Source: Halobiforma lacisalsi AJ5
GTDB lineage: Archaea; Halobacteriota; Halobacteria; Halobacteriales; Natrialbaceae
NCBI RefSeq assembly: GCF_000226975.2
Contig: NZ_CP019285.1
Location: forward strand, 3,224,001-3,288,000
Reading direction: 5' to 3'
Length of the DNA stretch: 64,000 nucleotides
A program made the position numbers and the translations under genes. Shown here piece after piece: positions 35,440 to 43,382 of this stretch (positions are counted from its first letter, which is position 1; each line of letters opens with the position of its first letter). Below the pieces are notes generated by a model. The model saw nothing but the letters and a program-made list of their open reading frames with translations, did not search any database and had not been told where the DNA came from.

Positions 35440-36255
35440 ATGGACGATCACACCGATCTACTGGCCGAACTCGGCCTTTCGAACTACGAGGCGCGGGCCT
35501 ACGTCGTGCTCGCGGGCAACGGTCCGATGACGGCGGACCAAGTCGCCGACGAGTCCGACGTTCCACGCGGGCGGGTCTACGACGTTCTCAACTCGCTGGT
35601 CGATCGGTCGCTCGCGAGAGCCGACGACGGTCGCCCCCGAACGTACGTCCACGTCGAGCCCGAGGAGGCGGTCGCCCGGCTCAAGGAACGACGGCTCGAG
35701 GAACTCGAGGAAGAACGGACAGCGTACGAACGAACGGCGGCGTCAGCGTCCGACGCGCTCTCGGGAATCACGGACGGCGACGACGCGGAGGGGTTCACGA
35801 CGAGCGCGCTCCACGAGGAGGCGGCCCGCGATCTGTTGCTCGAGCGGTTCGCCGCGGTCGACGATTCCATCCGGATCGCCGCGGCGACGGTCGACGTCAG
35901 CCCGGCACTCGAGGCGGCGTTCGCCGATCGGCTCCGGAATCTCCTCGACCTGGGCGTCTCGATCCGACTGCTGGTGACCGAGATCGACCAGGCCGAGGAT
36001 CGAGTCACGGACTTGCTCGAGGCCGGCATGGAGATCCGACGGGCCGACAGCGTCCCGGAACGGCGGTTCATCGTCCTGGACGACGCGGAGGCCTGTCTCG
36101 AGGTCGTCAACCCGGCCGCGCCTGACGAGTTGCTGGCGGTCGTCAACTTCCGGGAGGACGATACGGCCCGCGAACTCGCGGCGAGTTTCGACGAACTCTG
36201 GGCCGACGCCGAAGCGTGGGAGCCGACCGAACGCGACGAAGCAACCGGAGAGTAG
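35440..36255 (+). CDS. TrmB family transcriptional regulator
   Basis: 271 residues. The N-terminal winged helix reads LLAELGLSNYEARAYVVLAGNGPMTADQVADESDVPRGRVYDVLNSLVDRSL, the classic TrmB/PF01978 start. A coiled linker follows (ARLKERRLEELEEERTAYERTAA), then a C-terminal PLD-like/TrmB_C domain (AARDLLLERFAAVDDSIRIAAATVDVSPALEAAF...LGVSIRLLVTEIDQAE). It is divergent from the exported-protein/MMPL operon with an 83-base shared promoter region, so it probably regulates that operon. Confidence 0.88.
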   Translation: MDDHTDLLAELGLSNYEARAYVVLAGNGPMTADQVADESDVPRGRVYDVLNSLVDRSLARADDGRPRTYVHVEPEEAVARLKERRLEELEEERTAYERTAASASDALSGITDGDDAEGFTTSALHEEAARDLLLERFAAVDDSIRIAAATVDVSPALEAAFADRLRNLLDLGVSIRLLVTEIDQAEDRVTDLLEAGMEIRRADSVPERRFIVLDDAEACLEVVNPAAPDELLAVVNFREDDTARELAASFDELWADAEAWEPTERDEATGE

Positions 36256-36294
36256 GGCGACGGACCGATTCAGACGGATCCCCGTACCGAGTTA

Positions 36295-36329
36295 CCGGCG
36301 CAACCGCGTCCGGGTCACGGTTGCGCCGG
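36295..36329. terminator. Bidirectional hairpin between convergent TrmB and DUF63 genes
   Basis: CCGGCGCAACC (36295-36305) and GGTTGCGCCGG (36319-36329) are perfect 11-base inverted arms around a 13-base loop. It sits between two converging stop codons, so it can terminate or stabilise both messages. No T-run is seen. Confidence 0.55.
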
Positions 36330-36351
36330 AACTGACGGACAGTACCCCGTA

Positions 36352-37476
36352 TCAGACGCCGAACGTGGCCCGCAGCATGTCACGGGTACCGGGACCGAGC
36401 CCGACCGCGACGACCGTGATCATCAGCAGGATGGCGTAGCGCGGACTCTCCTCGAATATCTCCTCGTTGAAGATCCAGACGACGAAGACTGCGGCTGCGA
36501 GTTTGACGAGCAGGAACGGCCAGGCCGCCCCCGTCACCTCGGCGATTTCGGCCGGCAGAATCGAGGCAGTGAGGTCGACGATGGCCTCGTTGACCGGGTG
36601 CTTGGGCGCGAGGTTCCGATCGTGGCCGAAGGCGGTCGCCCAGTCGAGTCCGATTACGTTCGCGACGCCGTCGACCGCGTGCGCCCAGATGACGATCGCA
36701 CCCATGAACCGGGTGCCGCGGTTGATCTCGGGTGCGAAGCGTTCGATCGCCGTCCAGGTGAGCCACGTCGCGAGGGTCGCGACCGCGAGCGTCGTCAACA
36801 GCAGGTATGGGTAGAAGGTGGCGTACTCTTCGGTCGCCGCGGTGACTCCGAGGTAGCCGACGGTCAGGGTCAGCAATGCGGTGCCGATGCCGAACAGCGG
36901 GTACTCGTACCCCGATACGTAGTCGTTCCGGTCGAGCCAGACCGAACCGACGACCGCGAACAGCGTCACGAGGAAGACAGTGAAGTAGATCAGCGGGCTG
37001 ATCAGGAAGCCGACCCAGGGGAGATCGATCGCGAGTTCGCCGGTGTAGCGGAACGCGGCGACGTTCGTGTCCTCGACGACGCGGAGCGCCCCGCCGAACA
37101 GCATGAACGGGAACAGTCCGTAGAAGCCCGCACGGTAGCGTTCGATCTCGAGACGCTTGATGAGGAAGACGACGCCGATGACGGCCAGTACCAGCGTCGG
37201 GATGTAGCCGGCGTAGGAGACGAACGTATAGCCGGGTTCGGCGGTCGGCCCCGCGCCGGAGGCTTCACCACAGGGGACCTGTTCGCCGCCGGCCCAGGCG
37301 ACGCAGCTCCAGCCGTGGGCGTCGGCGACAACGGGGCCCCAGTAGTACTGCCAGATGATGTCGACGTACACCCGCTGTGGAAAGCGGGCGGCGAGCAGAA
37401 TCACCGCGGACGCGAGGACGAGAACGGCTGCGGCCCAGACGCGCTCGGGCCCGTACCGCTCGACGGACTCGTACAT
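36352..37476 (-). CDS. DUF63 family membrane protein
   Basis: 374 residues with about nine hydrophobic helices. Conserved DUF63 features are visible: [45 protein letters not shown], and [27 protein letters not shown]. The family is archaeal, integral to the membrane and of unknown function; the histidine/aspartate pairs within helices (AHAVDG, RVVEDT) suggest an enzyme acting in or at the membrane. It stands alone, convergent with the TrmB gene. Confidence 0.85.
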   Translation of the reverse strand: MYESVERYGPERVWAAAVLVLASAVILLAARFPQRVYVDIIWQYYWGPVVADAHGWSCVAWAGGEQVPCGEASGAGPTAEPGYTFVSYAGYIPTLVLAVIGVVFLIKRLEIERYRAGFYGLFPFMLFGGALRVVEDTNVAAFRYTGELAIDLPWVGFLISPLIYFTVFLVTLFAVVGSVWLDRNDYVSGYEYPLFGIGTALLTLTVGYLGVTAATEEYATFYPYLLLTTLAVATLATWLTWTAIERFAPEINRGTRFMGAIVIWAHAVDGVANVIGLDWATAFGHDRNLAPKHPVNEAIVDLTASILPAEIAEVTGAAWPFLLVKLAAAVFVVWIFNEEIFEESPRYAILLMITVVAVGLGPGTRDMLRATFGV

Positions 37477-37808
37477 ATCCGATATCCGTCGGGGCGCCCG
37501 CTTACCGTTTCCGATTTCTCCGGACGTCTCCCCGTTTCGTGTCCCGTCCCCTGCGGAATCGGACCGCTCGAGGCGACTACCGTCCGCAGCGGGACCTATC
37601 GGCTGGCGTATTTCCCCGACTGGGTTTTGCTGGCGTCCCCCGTTGACGCCGGTGTTACCCGCTTACATTGATGTTCGCGAACCGATATATTTGTGCGGCA
37701 ACGATGTGCGGGTGCAATGATCGACCGACTCTCGATGCACGAAGCACACGACGACCGCTACCGCCTTCGGACGCGACTCCGGGGGGTTGGGGCGGAGGTG
37801 GGGAACTG

Positions 37809-38225
37809 ATGTTCGAATCCGCGCTCGCGGACGTCGCGTTTCTGGGTGCCCGTCTGATCTTCGGCGGCATCCTCGCGTTCATGGGGGTGAACAACCTGGT
37901 CGACGCCGAGTCGATGATCGGGTACGCCGAGTTCAAGGGGCTACCGGCCCCGCGACTCCTGGTGCCGCTCAGCGGCGGCACGCTGATCTTCGGCGGCGTC
38001 TCGGTTGTCCTCGGCGTCGTTCCTGCCCTCGGGGCCGGTGCACTCGCCGTCTTCCTCCTCGCATCGGCGCTGACCATGCACGACTTCTGGTCGCTCGAGG
38101 GCGAGGAGGCCCAAAACGAGTTGAACCACTTCCTGAAGAACGTCTTCGGGGCCGGCGGCGCGCTGGCCTTCCTCGCGGTGGCCAACGCGACCTGGCCGTA
38201 CGCGCTCAACGTGACGGCCCTGTAG
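37809..38225 (+). CDS. DoxX family membrane protein
   Basis: 138 residues starting MFESALADVAFLGARLIFGGILAFMGVNNLVDAESM, with four hydrophobic helices and the DoxX-type segment AEFKGLPAPRLLVPLSGGTLIFGGVSVVLG. The ATG at 37809 was chosen; the frame is open further upstream to 37668 but that part does not look like protein. The partner oxidoreductase is not apparent. It converges with the IMPase-like gene, six bases between stop codons. Confidence 0.8.
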   Translation: MFESALADVAFLGARLIFGGILAFMGVNNLVDAESMIGYAEFKGLPAPRLLVPLSGGTLIFGGVSVVLGVVPALGAGALAVFLLASALTMHDFWSLEGEEAQNELNHFLKNVFGAGGALAFLAVANATWPYALNVTAL

Positions 38226-38231
38226 AACTCG

Positions 38232-39044
38232 TCAGTCGTCGGCCTCGATCTCGATCTCGATCTCGTTGGCCGCCTCGAGCAACTCGTCGTGGATCCCGCC
38301 GTTCGAGGCCACGAGCCCGTGGCTGTCGTGTCGCCAGCGGTTCCCCTCGAGGTCGGTGACGACGCCGCCGGCCTCCCGGATCATCGCGACGCCGGCGACC
38401 GTGTCCCACGGGTTCGCCTGTTTGTTGGTGACGACGCCCTCGAGCCCCCCGGCGGCGACCAGCGCGAGCTCGAACTGGGCGCAGCCGAACCGGCGGACGT
38501 CGCCGAACCGCTCGACGAGCGCACGGGCAGCCCGGCCGTACTCGCCGCGGTGGTCGAAATCCCACCAGAAGGTCGGACAGGTCGTCGCCATATCGGGGTC
38601 CTCGTAGTCGCTGACCGACAGTTTTCGTCCGTTGCGGAACGCGCCCTCGGGGCCGACGCGGTAGGTGTCCCCGAGCGCGGGGAAGACGTTCGCCCCGGCG
38701 ACGGGTTCGCCGTCGACGACTGCCGCGACGGCCGTTCCGAACGCCCGGATGCCGGCGACGTAGTTGTTCGTCCCGTCGATGGGGTCGACGATCCAGGACG
38801 GCCCGTCCTCCGGGACGGCCTTCAGTTCCTCGTCTTCCTCGCCGACGATCGGGTCGTCGGGGAACGCCGCGCGAATCGTCTCGACGACGCGCTCCTGGGC
38901 CTCGCGATCGGCCTGGGTGACGACGTCGGTCTTGCCGTCTTTCGTGGCGATGTCGAGGCTGCCGCGAAAAGAATCGGCGGCGACCTCGGCACCGGCTTCG
39001 GCCGCTTCGAGGGCGACGGATGCACGATCCGATTGCTCGCTCAT
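38232..39044 (-). CDS. Inositol monophosphatase family protein
   Basis: 270 residues. The metal-dependent phosphatase motifs are present: PIVGEEDEEL (Glu ligand), WIVDPIDGTNNYVAGI (the DPIDGT motif) and ANPWDTVAGVAMIREAGGVVTDLEG (the WDxxAG motif). Archaeal members hydrolyse inositol-1-phosphate and/or fructose-1,6-bisphosphate, so it could serve gluconeogenesis or lipid headgroup synthesis. The two cannot be separated by sequence here. Confidence 0.88.
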   Translation of the reverse strand: MSEQSDRASVALEAAEAGAEVAADSFRGSLDIATKDGKTDVVTQADREAQERVVETIRAAFPDDPIVGEEDEELKAVPEDGPSWIVDPIDGTNNYVAGIRAFGTAVAAVVDGEPVAGANVFPALGDTYRVGPEGAFRNGRKLSVSDYEDPDMATTCPTFWWDFDHRGEYGRAARALVERFGDVRRFGCAQFELALVAAGGLEGVVTNKQANPWDTVAGVAMIREAGGVVTDLEGNRWRHDSHGLVASNGGIHDELLEAANEIEIEIEADD

Positions 39045-39154
39045 TGCCGAAGGATCACTCCGGCGGCGAAAAGGTGTAGCGATTCGTGACGATCAGGGCT
39101 CGGCCCTCGGCCTTCGGCCCGATTCGCGTCCGCCCGGCGTCGGGCATCGACCGA

Positions 39155-39940
39155 TCAACAGTCGCGCTCGAGGCGCAGGTCCGCGACCGGGTCGCCGACC
39201 GGCCCGTCGACCGTCACCGGCTGCTCGACGTGATACAGCCGCACCGTCTCCGGTTCGCCGTCGGAGGTGGAATCGTCCGCCACCCGGCGACAGCGGTAGT
39301 CGGCCAGGGGCTCGTAGTGAGCGTCGCCGCCGTAGCGCAGGTCGGTACCGTACCGCTTCCAGAGGACCGAAGGGTAGGTGTCCGCGGCGTCGGGCGGGCG
39401 GTCGATCTCACCGCTCTCGTCCGTGAGCGTCCCGACCGTCTCGCCGCCCTCGAGGTCGGCTTCCCAGGCGTACCACCAGGAGGCGTCGGGCGGATTCGGC
39501 GCGAAGAACGACCAGCTTGCCTCCTCGATCTCGTCGACGTCGGTCGGGGAGTCGACGAACCCCGCGCCGGCCAGTTGCCAGGTAACGACGGCGACGAGGA
39601 AACAGACGAGGACGACCGAGGCCGCAACGCGTCCCAGCCGGCGGACGGTCGTCCGGGCCGGAACGTCCCTTCTCCCCACCGGAACCGACGGCAACGCAGC
39701 GCGCTCTACGGCGAGGTGCCGGGAGCCGATCGACTCCCCGACGGCCCGCGGATCCCGACCGCCCTTAGTTTTCAGCGCCGCCTCGAGGCGGTCCCAGATC
39801 CGCGGTGGCAAGAACAGCAACAGGGCCGCCACCATGACGAAGGGGAACGCGCCGAGTCGCATCGTCGCGGCAAGCCCCAGTTCACAGCCGACGAACGCGA
39901 ACGCGAGTGCGGCCCGGAGTCGGTCGGTAAAGACGAGCAA
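39155..39940 (-). pseudogene. HTTM-domain protein, C-terminal part (gene split by insertion element)
   Basis: This frame begins with TTG at 39938-39940 inside the target duplication and encodes LLVFTDRLRAALAFAFVGCELGLAATMRLGAFPFVMVAALLLFLP, then a soluble domain with WSFFAPNPPDASWWYAWEADLEGG and KRYGTDLRYGG. It is the missing second half of the gene at 41053-41874. HTTM (vitamin K-dependent gamma-carboxylase-like, horizontally transferred transmembrane) proteins carry several helices and then this C-terminal region. Joining the two halves at the target duplication gives one uninterrupted frame of 528 residues. Confidence 0.85.
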
Positions 39941-39941
39941 C
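39932..39941. repeat. Target-site duplication, left copy (GACGAGCAAC)
   Basis: The ten bases GACGAGCAAC directly abut the left terminal repeat of the ISH8-like element and are repeated exactly at 41065-41074. A 10-base duplication is typical of ISH8-type IS4 insertion sequences. Confidence 0.9.
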
Positions 39942-40013
39942 CATCTGTTCTAGTTTAGCGACGGGGTGAAGCAGGATCTCAGCAGAGACTATACCAAATT
40001 GGAGTGGACTGGC

Positions 40014-40997
40014 TCAGGAGAGTGGGTCGCTGGAACAGGCAGTCACGGATTCGTCGTGTGATACCTTTGAGGCGGCGCACTCACGGCTGTGAGTGCGTCG
40101 CCGTTCCAGAGCTGCCGCTATTGAGACAGGGGGGCGGAACGTTCGGGGCGGGCTGGTGGACGACCCTCGCTTTCGCTCGAACGAGAGGGTAATGCGAACA
40201 TCGATTTCCTGTCGCTGCAGGTCGTCAAGGACGTCCTGCAGCGACTCTCCTTCGAGCGGGATACTGTTGCCCCGCCACGTCCGGAGCTCTTCGACGATCT
40301 CGAAGTTTGCGTCGTCCTTCACACGGGAGACGAACCAGCCGTTATTCTGGTCAATGCGGTCGAACAACCAGAAGTCGTAGAAGCCGAGATCAAGCAGGAT
40401 AAGTGCGCCAGCTACCCACTCGCCGGTGGGTAGCTGGCTCCGTTCTTGGGTTTTAGCGTCAGTTGTCTGGTACCGTGCCGGAAGGCCAGTTGAGAGTGAT
40501 TCTGTTAGGTGAAGTTTCAGACCAGCCTGATCGTCACCGGTTGCAGCGTACACATCTGCAGCATCTTGATAGAGAGACACAATGCTCCCATCGACGATGA
40601 GGACGTCTCGAAACCGTTCGAGACGTCCGCTAAGGTCGGCACTTCTGGTATCGAGATTCTCGATGGCGTCATCGAGAATCTCTCGAAGGAGTGCAACGAA
40701 CGGTGGAGAGAACCACCCGTGGAAGGTTGCATAGGAGAGTTCGTCACAGTCAGCCATCTCGACGAATCGTTCGAGAAAGGCCTGAATAGATCGGTCTGAT
40801 CCAGCAGCGAAGCCGAGTGAAAGCGTGTAGAACAGCGCAACAGCGTCGAATTTCCGTTCACGCTCTACGAGATTCGTTGCGCGAGCGCGCTCGCGCAACT
40901 CATCGGAGGGAAACGCTCTTTGAATCCGATCAACAATCACTGAATCCGGTGGGGAGTAGGTCACACTATCCACCGGATTTCTCTGACTGGTAGTCAC
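40014..40997 (-). pseudogene. ISH8-like IS4 family transposase, missing the catalytic glutamate region
   Basis: 327 residues. The N-terminal part is typical of haloarchaeal ISH8 transposases (VDRIQRAFPSDELRERARAT, FDAVALFYTLSLGFAAGSDRS). The first catalytic Asp is in DVLIVDGSIVSLYQDAAD and the second in LILLDLGFYDFWLFDRIDQN. After about residue 275 (ITLSFERKRG) the frame jumps to PPRTFRPPVSIAAALERRR and ends. The YREK-type motif with the third catalytic residue, expected roughly 100 residues further on, is absent, so the enzyme is almost certainly dead. The join keeps an open frame, which suggests an in-frame internal deletion. Confidence 0.8.
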
Positions 40998-41028
40998 AAC
41001 GATATCTAGTCAGACGGCGCTACACTCT

Positions 41029-41064
41029 GCTAAACTAGAACGAATGGCTAAACTAGAACGAATG
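41029..41064. repeat. Tandem duplication of the right terminal inverted repeat
   Basis: The 18-base unit GCTAAACTAGAACGAATG occurs twice, head to tail, with no base between. Only the outer copy abuts the target duplication. It may come from slippage or nested one-ended transposition. Confidence 0.85.
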
Positions 41065-41874
41065 GACGAGCAACAGGACCGAGCCACAGAGCAGGGCGAC
41101 CCAGGACCAGTTCGCGACGACCAGCGTCGTCCCCAGTTTCGCCACCCAGGGGCCGAGCCAGACGACGTACTGCTCGAGGTGGAAGATACGTGGCGTCGCC
41201 GTCCCGTCCATCCAGGCCTCGCTCTGGAACTTGACCGCGCCGTTGATCGCGTAGATGACGACGAAGTGAACGAGGATCGTCGCGGTGGCGACCGAGAGCA
41301 CGCGGTCGTCGTCGGTCCCGGGTCCGTCCTCCGTCGCGTCTTCGGCGCGTCGCACCGCGTCGACCGACCATCGTACGCCGAGCGGGAGGAACGGTCCCAG
41401 CACGAGCAGCGACAACAGGATCGTATCGCCACCGTTCAACACCAGCGGGTTCCGGGCGTGCAGCGACGCAAGCAGGATCGCGGAACCGGCCGTCGCGCTC
41501 CGGGTCCGGTAGCCGACGGTCAGCGAGAGCGCGGCGACGGCGGCGACCCCGAGCAGGAGGTACTGGAACCACGCGTCGCCGGACAGTGCGTGCAACGACG
41601 CGGATTCGAACGGCGGGTACAGCGTCGCCAGCGTCGACCGCGGGAACACCCCGGCGTCGGTGTAGAAGGCCCGTACGCCCGGGAGACGCACCAAAAGCAG
41701 ATCACCGAGTACAACCAGGCCGACGGCGATCCGGAACGCCGCGAGTGCCCGGGGATCGATCCCGAATCGCGGCGCGAGGAGGGCTCTCGCGGCACGGCGG
41801 AGTGACCCGCTGGTGGCCGTTCCATCGGCTCGGTCGCGGTCGTCCCGATCGTCGGTCGCTGCTGTGGAGGGCAT
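41053..41874 (-). pseudogene. HTTM-domain protein, N-terminal part (gene split by insertion element)
   Basis: The frame encodes 270 native residues and ends four codons inside the insertion. After an acidic linker, RFGIDPRALAAFRIAVGLVVLGDLLLVRLPGVRAFYTDAGVFPR is the characteristic start of the HTTM domain. Four or more helices follow (LLLGVAAVAALSLTVGYRTR, ILLASLHARNPLVLNGGDTILLSLLVLGPFLPLGVRW). The conserved NGGD and GAVKFQSEAWMDG segments are also present. HTTM proteins are distant relatives of vitamin K-dependent gamma-glutamyl carboxylase; their archaeal role is unknown. The C-terminal half continues at 39155-39940. Confidence 0.87.
41065..41074. repeat. Target-site duplication, right copy (GACGAGCAAC)
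   Basis: Exact second copy of the ten bases at 39932-39941, abutting the outer right terminal repeat. Confidence 0.9.
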
Positions 41875-42195
41875 TCCGTCGTACTCCGCTCGTGAGGACG
41901 TCGTTCGCGTCCCGAGTCGGTAGCGGGGTTTTCAGCCGTCGTATAAGTGTTTTGTCCTCTTCACGCGACGGCGAGAGACGGGGCCGTCACTCTCGACGGG
42001 GGATCGGGTTCTCGAGAATGTTGCGAGGGAAGATCGCGTCGTGCTGATCTTCCGCATCTTTCCGGCGCGTTCGCGCCGCATGCGATGCGAGGGGAGGGAA
42101 TCGAACTACCTCCGGGAACCTGCGTTTCGCGCAGAGCTCCGGCGTCGTTCGATCCCTCCTGCATCTCACTCAGTGCGATTTGCACTTCGTTGCGA
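41875..42195. other. Gap with a partial copy of the tRNA 3' end
   Basis: About 320 bases contain no protein gene. The only recognisable part is the 26-base repeat at 42081-42106, a copy of the 3' end and downstream flank of the neighbouring tRNA-Leu. The rest is unremarkable GC-rich sequence with small dyads (for example GGCGCG-ttc-CGCGCC near 42064). Confidence 0.5.
42081..42106 (-). repeat. Direct-repeat copy of the tRNA-Leu 3' end (attachment-like)
   Basis: The 26 bases TGCGATGCGAGGGGAGGGAA+TCGAAC at 42081-42106 are identical to 42191-42216, which cover the T-loop, acceptor 3' strand and downstream flank of the tRNA. Duplicated tRNA 3' ends are the usual scar of tRNA-integrating elements. 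The copies are 110 bases apart, too close for an intact element. Confidence 0.6.
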
Positions 42196-42278
42196 TGCGA
42201 GGGGAGGGAATCGAACCCACGAACGTCTACACGAGCGGATCTTGAGTCCGCCGCCGTTGACCGCTTGGCTACCCTCGC
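42196..42278 (-). tRNA. tRNA-Leu (anticodon CAA)
   Basis: The 83-base minus-strand gene has acceptor arms GCGAGGG/CCCTCGC with discriminator A, D arm GCCAAGCGGTCAACGGC, and anticodon arm GCGGA-CTCAAGA-TCCGC with CAA in the loop. A long variable arm (TCGTGTAGACG), typical of a leucine tRNA, is followed by T loop TTCGATT. No CCA is encoded and no intron is seen. The T stem GTGGG/CCCTC has a T-T mismatch at its second pair, which is unusual. The 3' 20 bases recur at 42081-42106. Confidence 0.9.
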
Positions 42279-42484
42279 ACGCAATCGTCCGTACGACCGT
42301 GTCGTTTGAATAGTCTGCGATTTTCCTCGTCTCTCGACGCGAGGGTCGCCCCCTCTTCCGGTCCGGCAGGGGTGGCATCGAGTCCCAGTCGGTGGCCCGC
42401 GTCCGTTCGGGTCGCTATCGTACACCACCCGATCGAGGCGCTCGAAGGCCGCTCGAAGAAACGACCGGTCGGTCTCGAGCGGCT

Positions 42485-42616
42485 TCAGACCGAGGGCGAC
42501 TGCTCGATCGTGTCCTGTGAGTACAGCGTCTCGCAGTTCGGGCAGCGGTAGCCGCCGTCGACGTGTTCGTAGAGACGGTTCCCGCAGTTCTCACACCGCC
42601 CGTACGGATGGTTCAT
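42485..42616 (-). CDS. Small zinc-ribbon protein (43 residues)
   Basis: A micro-protein starting at the ATG 42614-42616: MNHPYGRCENCGNRLYEHVD, then GGYRCPNCETLYSQDTIEQS, ending PSV. It has two CxxC pairs (CENC and CPNC) spaced 15 residues apart, the arrangement of a zinc ribbon. Haloarchaea encode many such one- and two-finger micro-proteins, several affecting motility, biofilm or stress, but individual targets are mostly unknown. Too short to be picked up in most gene calls. It lies downstream of the tRNA on the same strand reading direction, separate from its neighbours. Confidence 0.8.
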   Translation of the reverse strand: MNHPYGRCENCGNRLYEHVDGGYRCPNCETLYSQDTIEQSPSV

Positions 42617-42815
42617 CTATCTCGGGAAACGGTCCACAGGCGAATAAGGCCTTGCCTGACACTGTGTATGCACTATATACGGGGGCCGACTACACCGGCG
42701 ACGTTCCGATGACTGCCCGCCGCATAGCCGAAATATCTCGTTGATTGTCGCGTTGCCCGTCGGTTTTCCGCGGTGCGCCGAACGGTATACCCGTCCTCGA
42801 GTCCAATACGGAACC

Positions 42816-43310
42816 ATGACCGACCACACGGCGGACCCGACCGTCGATCCGCCGCCGGACCGCAGCGATCCGCCGACCGGCTGGCTCGAGTCCGAGGGCC
42901 GCTGGAAACACGCGACGCTCCGGCGGGCGACGGTCCACGGCGTCCGCCTGTTCAACGCCGGCGACTATCACGAGAGCCACGACTGTTTCGAGGACGAGTG
43001 GTACAACTACGGTCGCGGCCGAACCGAGAGCGCTTTCCTCCACGGAATGGTCCAGGTCGCCGCCGGCGCGTACAAACACAACGACTTCGAAGACGACGAC
43101 GGGATGCGATCGCTGTTCCGGACGGCGCTGCAGTACCTCCGTGGGACGCCCGCCGACTACTACGGGGTCGACGTCCTCGACGTCCGGACGGCCGTCTCGA
43201 ACGCCCTCGAGGATCCGTCTTACCTCGACGGGTGGCAGATCCGTCTCGACGCCGAGTACCCGACGGCGCGACAGGTCGACCGCGAGTACGCAGCGTCACT
43301 CGATGACTGA
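42816..43310 (+). CDS. DUF309 domain-containing protein
   Basis: 164 residues, start [15 protein letters not shown]. The DUF309 core is clear: [27 protein letters not shown] with the conserved FNxGxYHExHDxxExxW motif, then [21 protein letters not shown]. The family adopts an all-helical fold, with the His/Glu cluster perhaps binding metal. Its function is unknown. The ATG at 42816 is preferred to the in-frame upstream ATG at 42741, which adds 25 residues not conserved in the family. Confidence 0.85.
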   Translation: MTDHTADPTVDPPPDRSDPPTGWLESEGRWKHATLRRATVHGVRLFNAGDYHESHDCFEDEWYNYGRGRTESAFLHGMVQVAAGAYKHNDFEDDDGMRSLFRTALQYLRGTPADYYGVDVLDVRTAVSNALEDPSYLDGWQIRLDAEYPTARQVDREYAASLDD

Positions 43311-43382
43311 CGGGCGCACGGTGATATCGACCGGAACCGCGAGACCGAACCGTGTCGCCTTTGGGCCTTCGGATCCTCCTGT

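Larger units (their letters stand above)
39942..41064. mobile_element. ISH8-like (IS4 family) insertion element, shortened
   Basis: The 1123-base element is bounded by inverted repeats CATCTGTTCTAGTTTAGC (left) and CATTCGTTCTAGTTTAGC (right, read inwards), which agree at 16 of 18 positions. It is flanked by a perfect 10-base target duplication. At the right end the terminal repeat occurs twice in tandem (41029-41046 and 41047-41064). It encodes one transposase frame lacking the final catalytic part. ISH8-type elements are about 1.4 kb, so some 280 bases appear to be missing. Confidence 0.85.
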
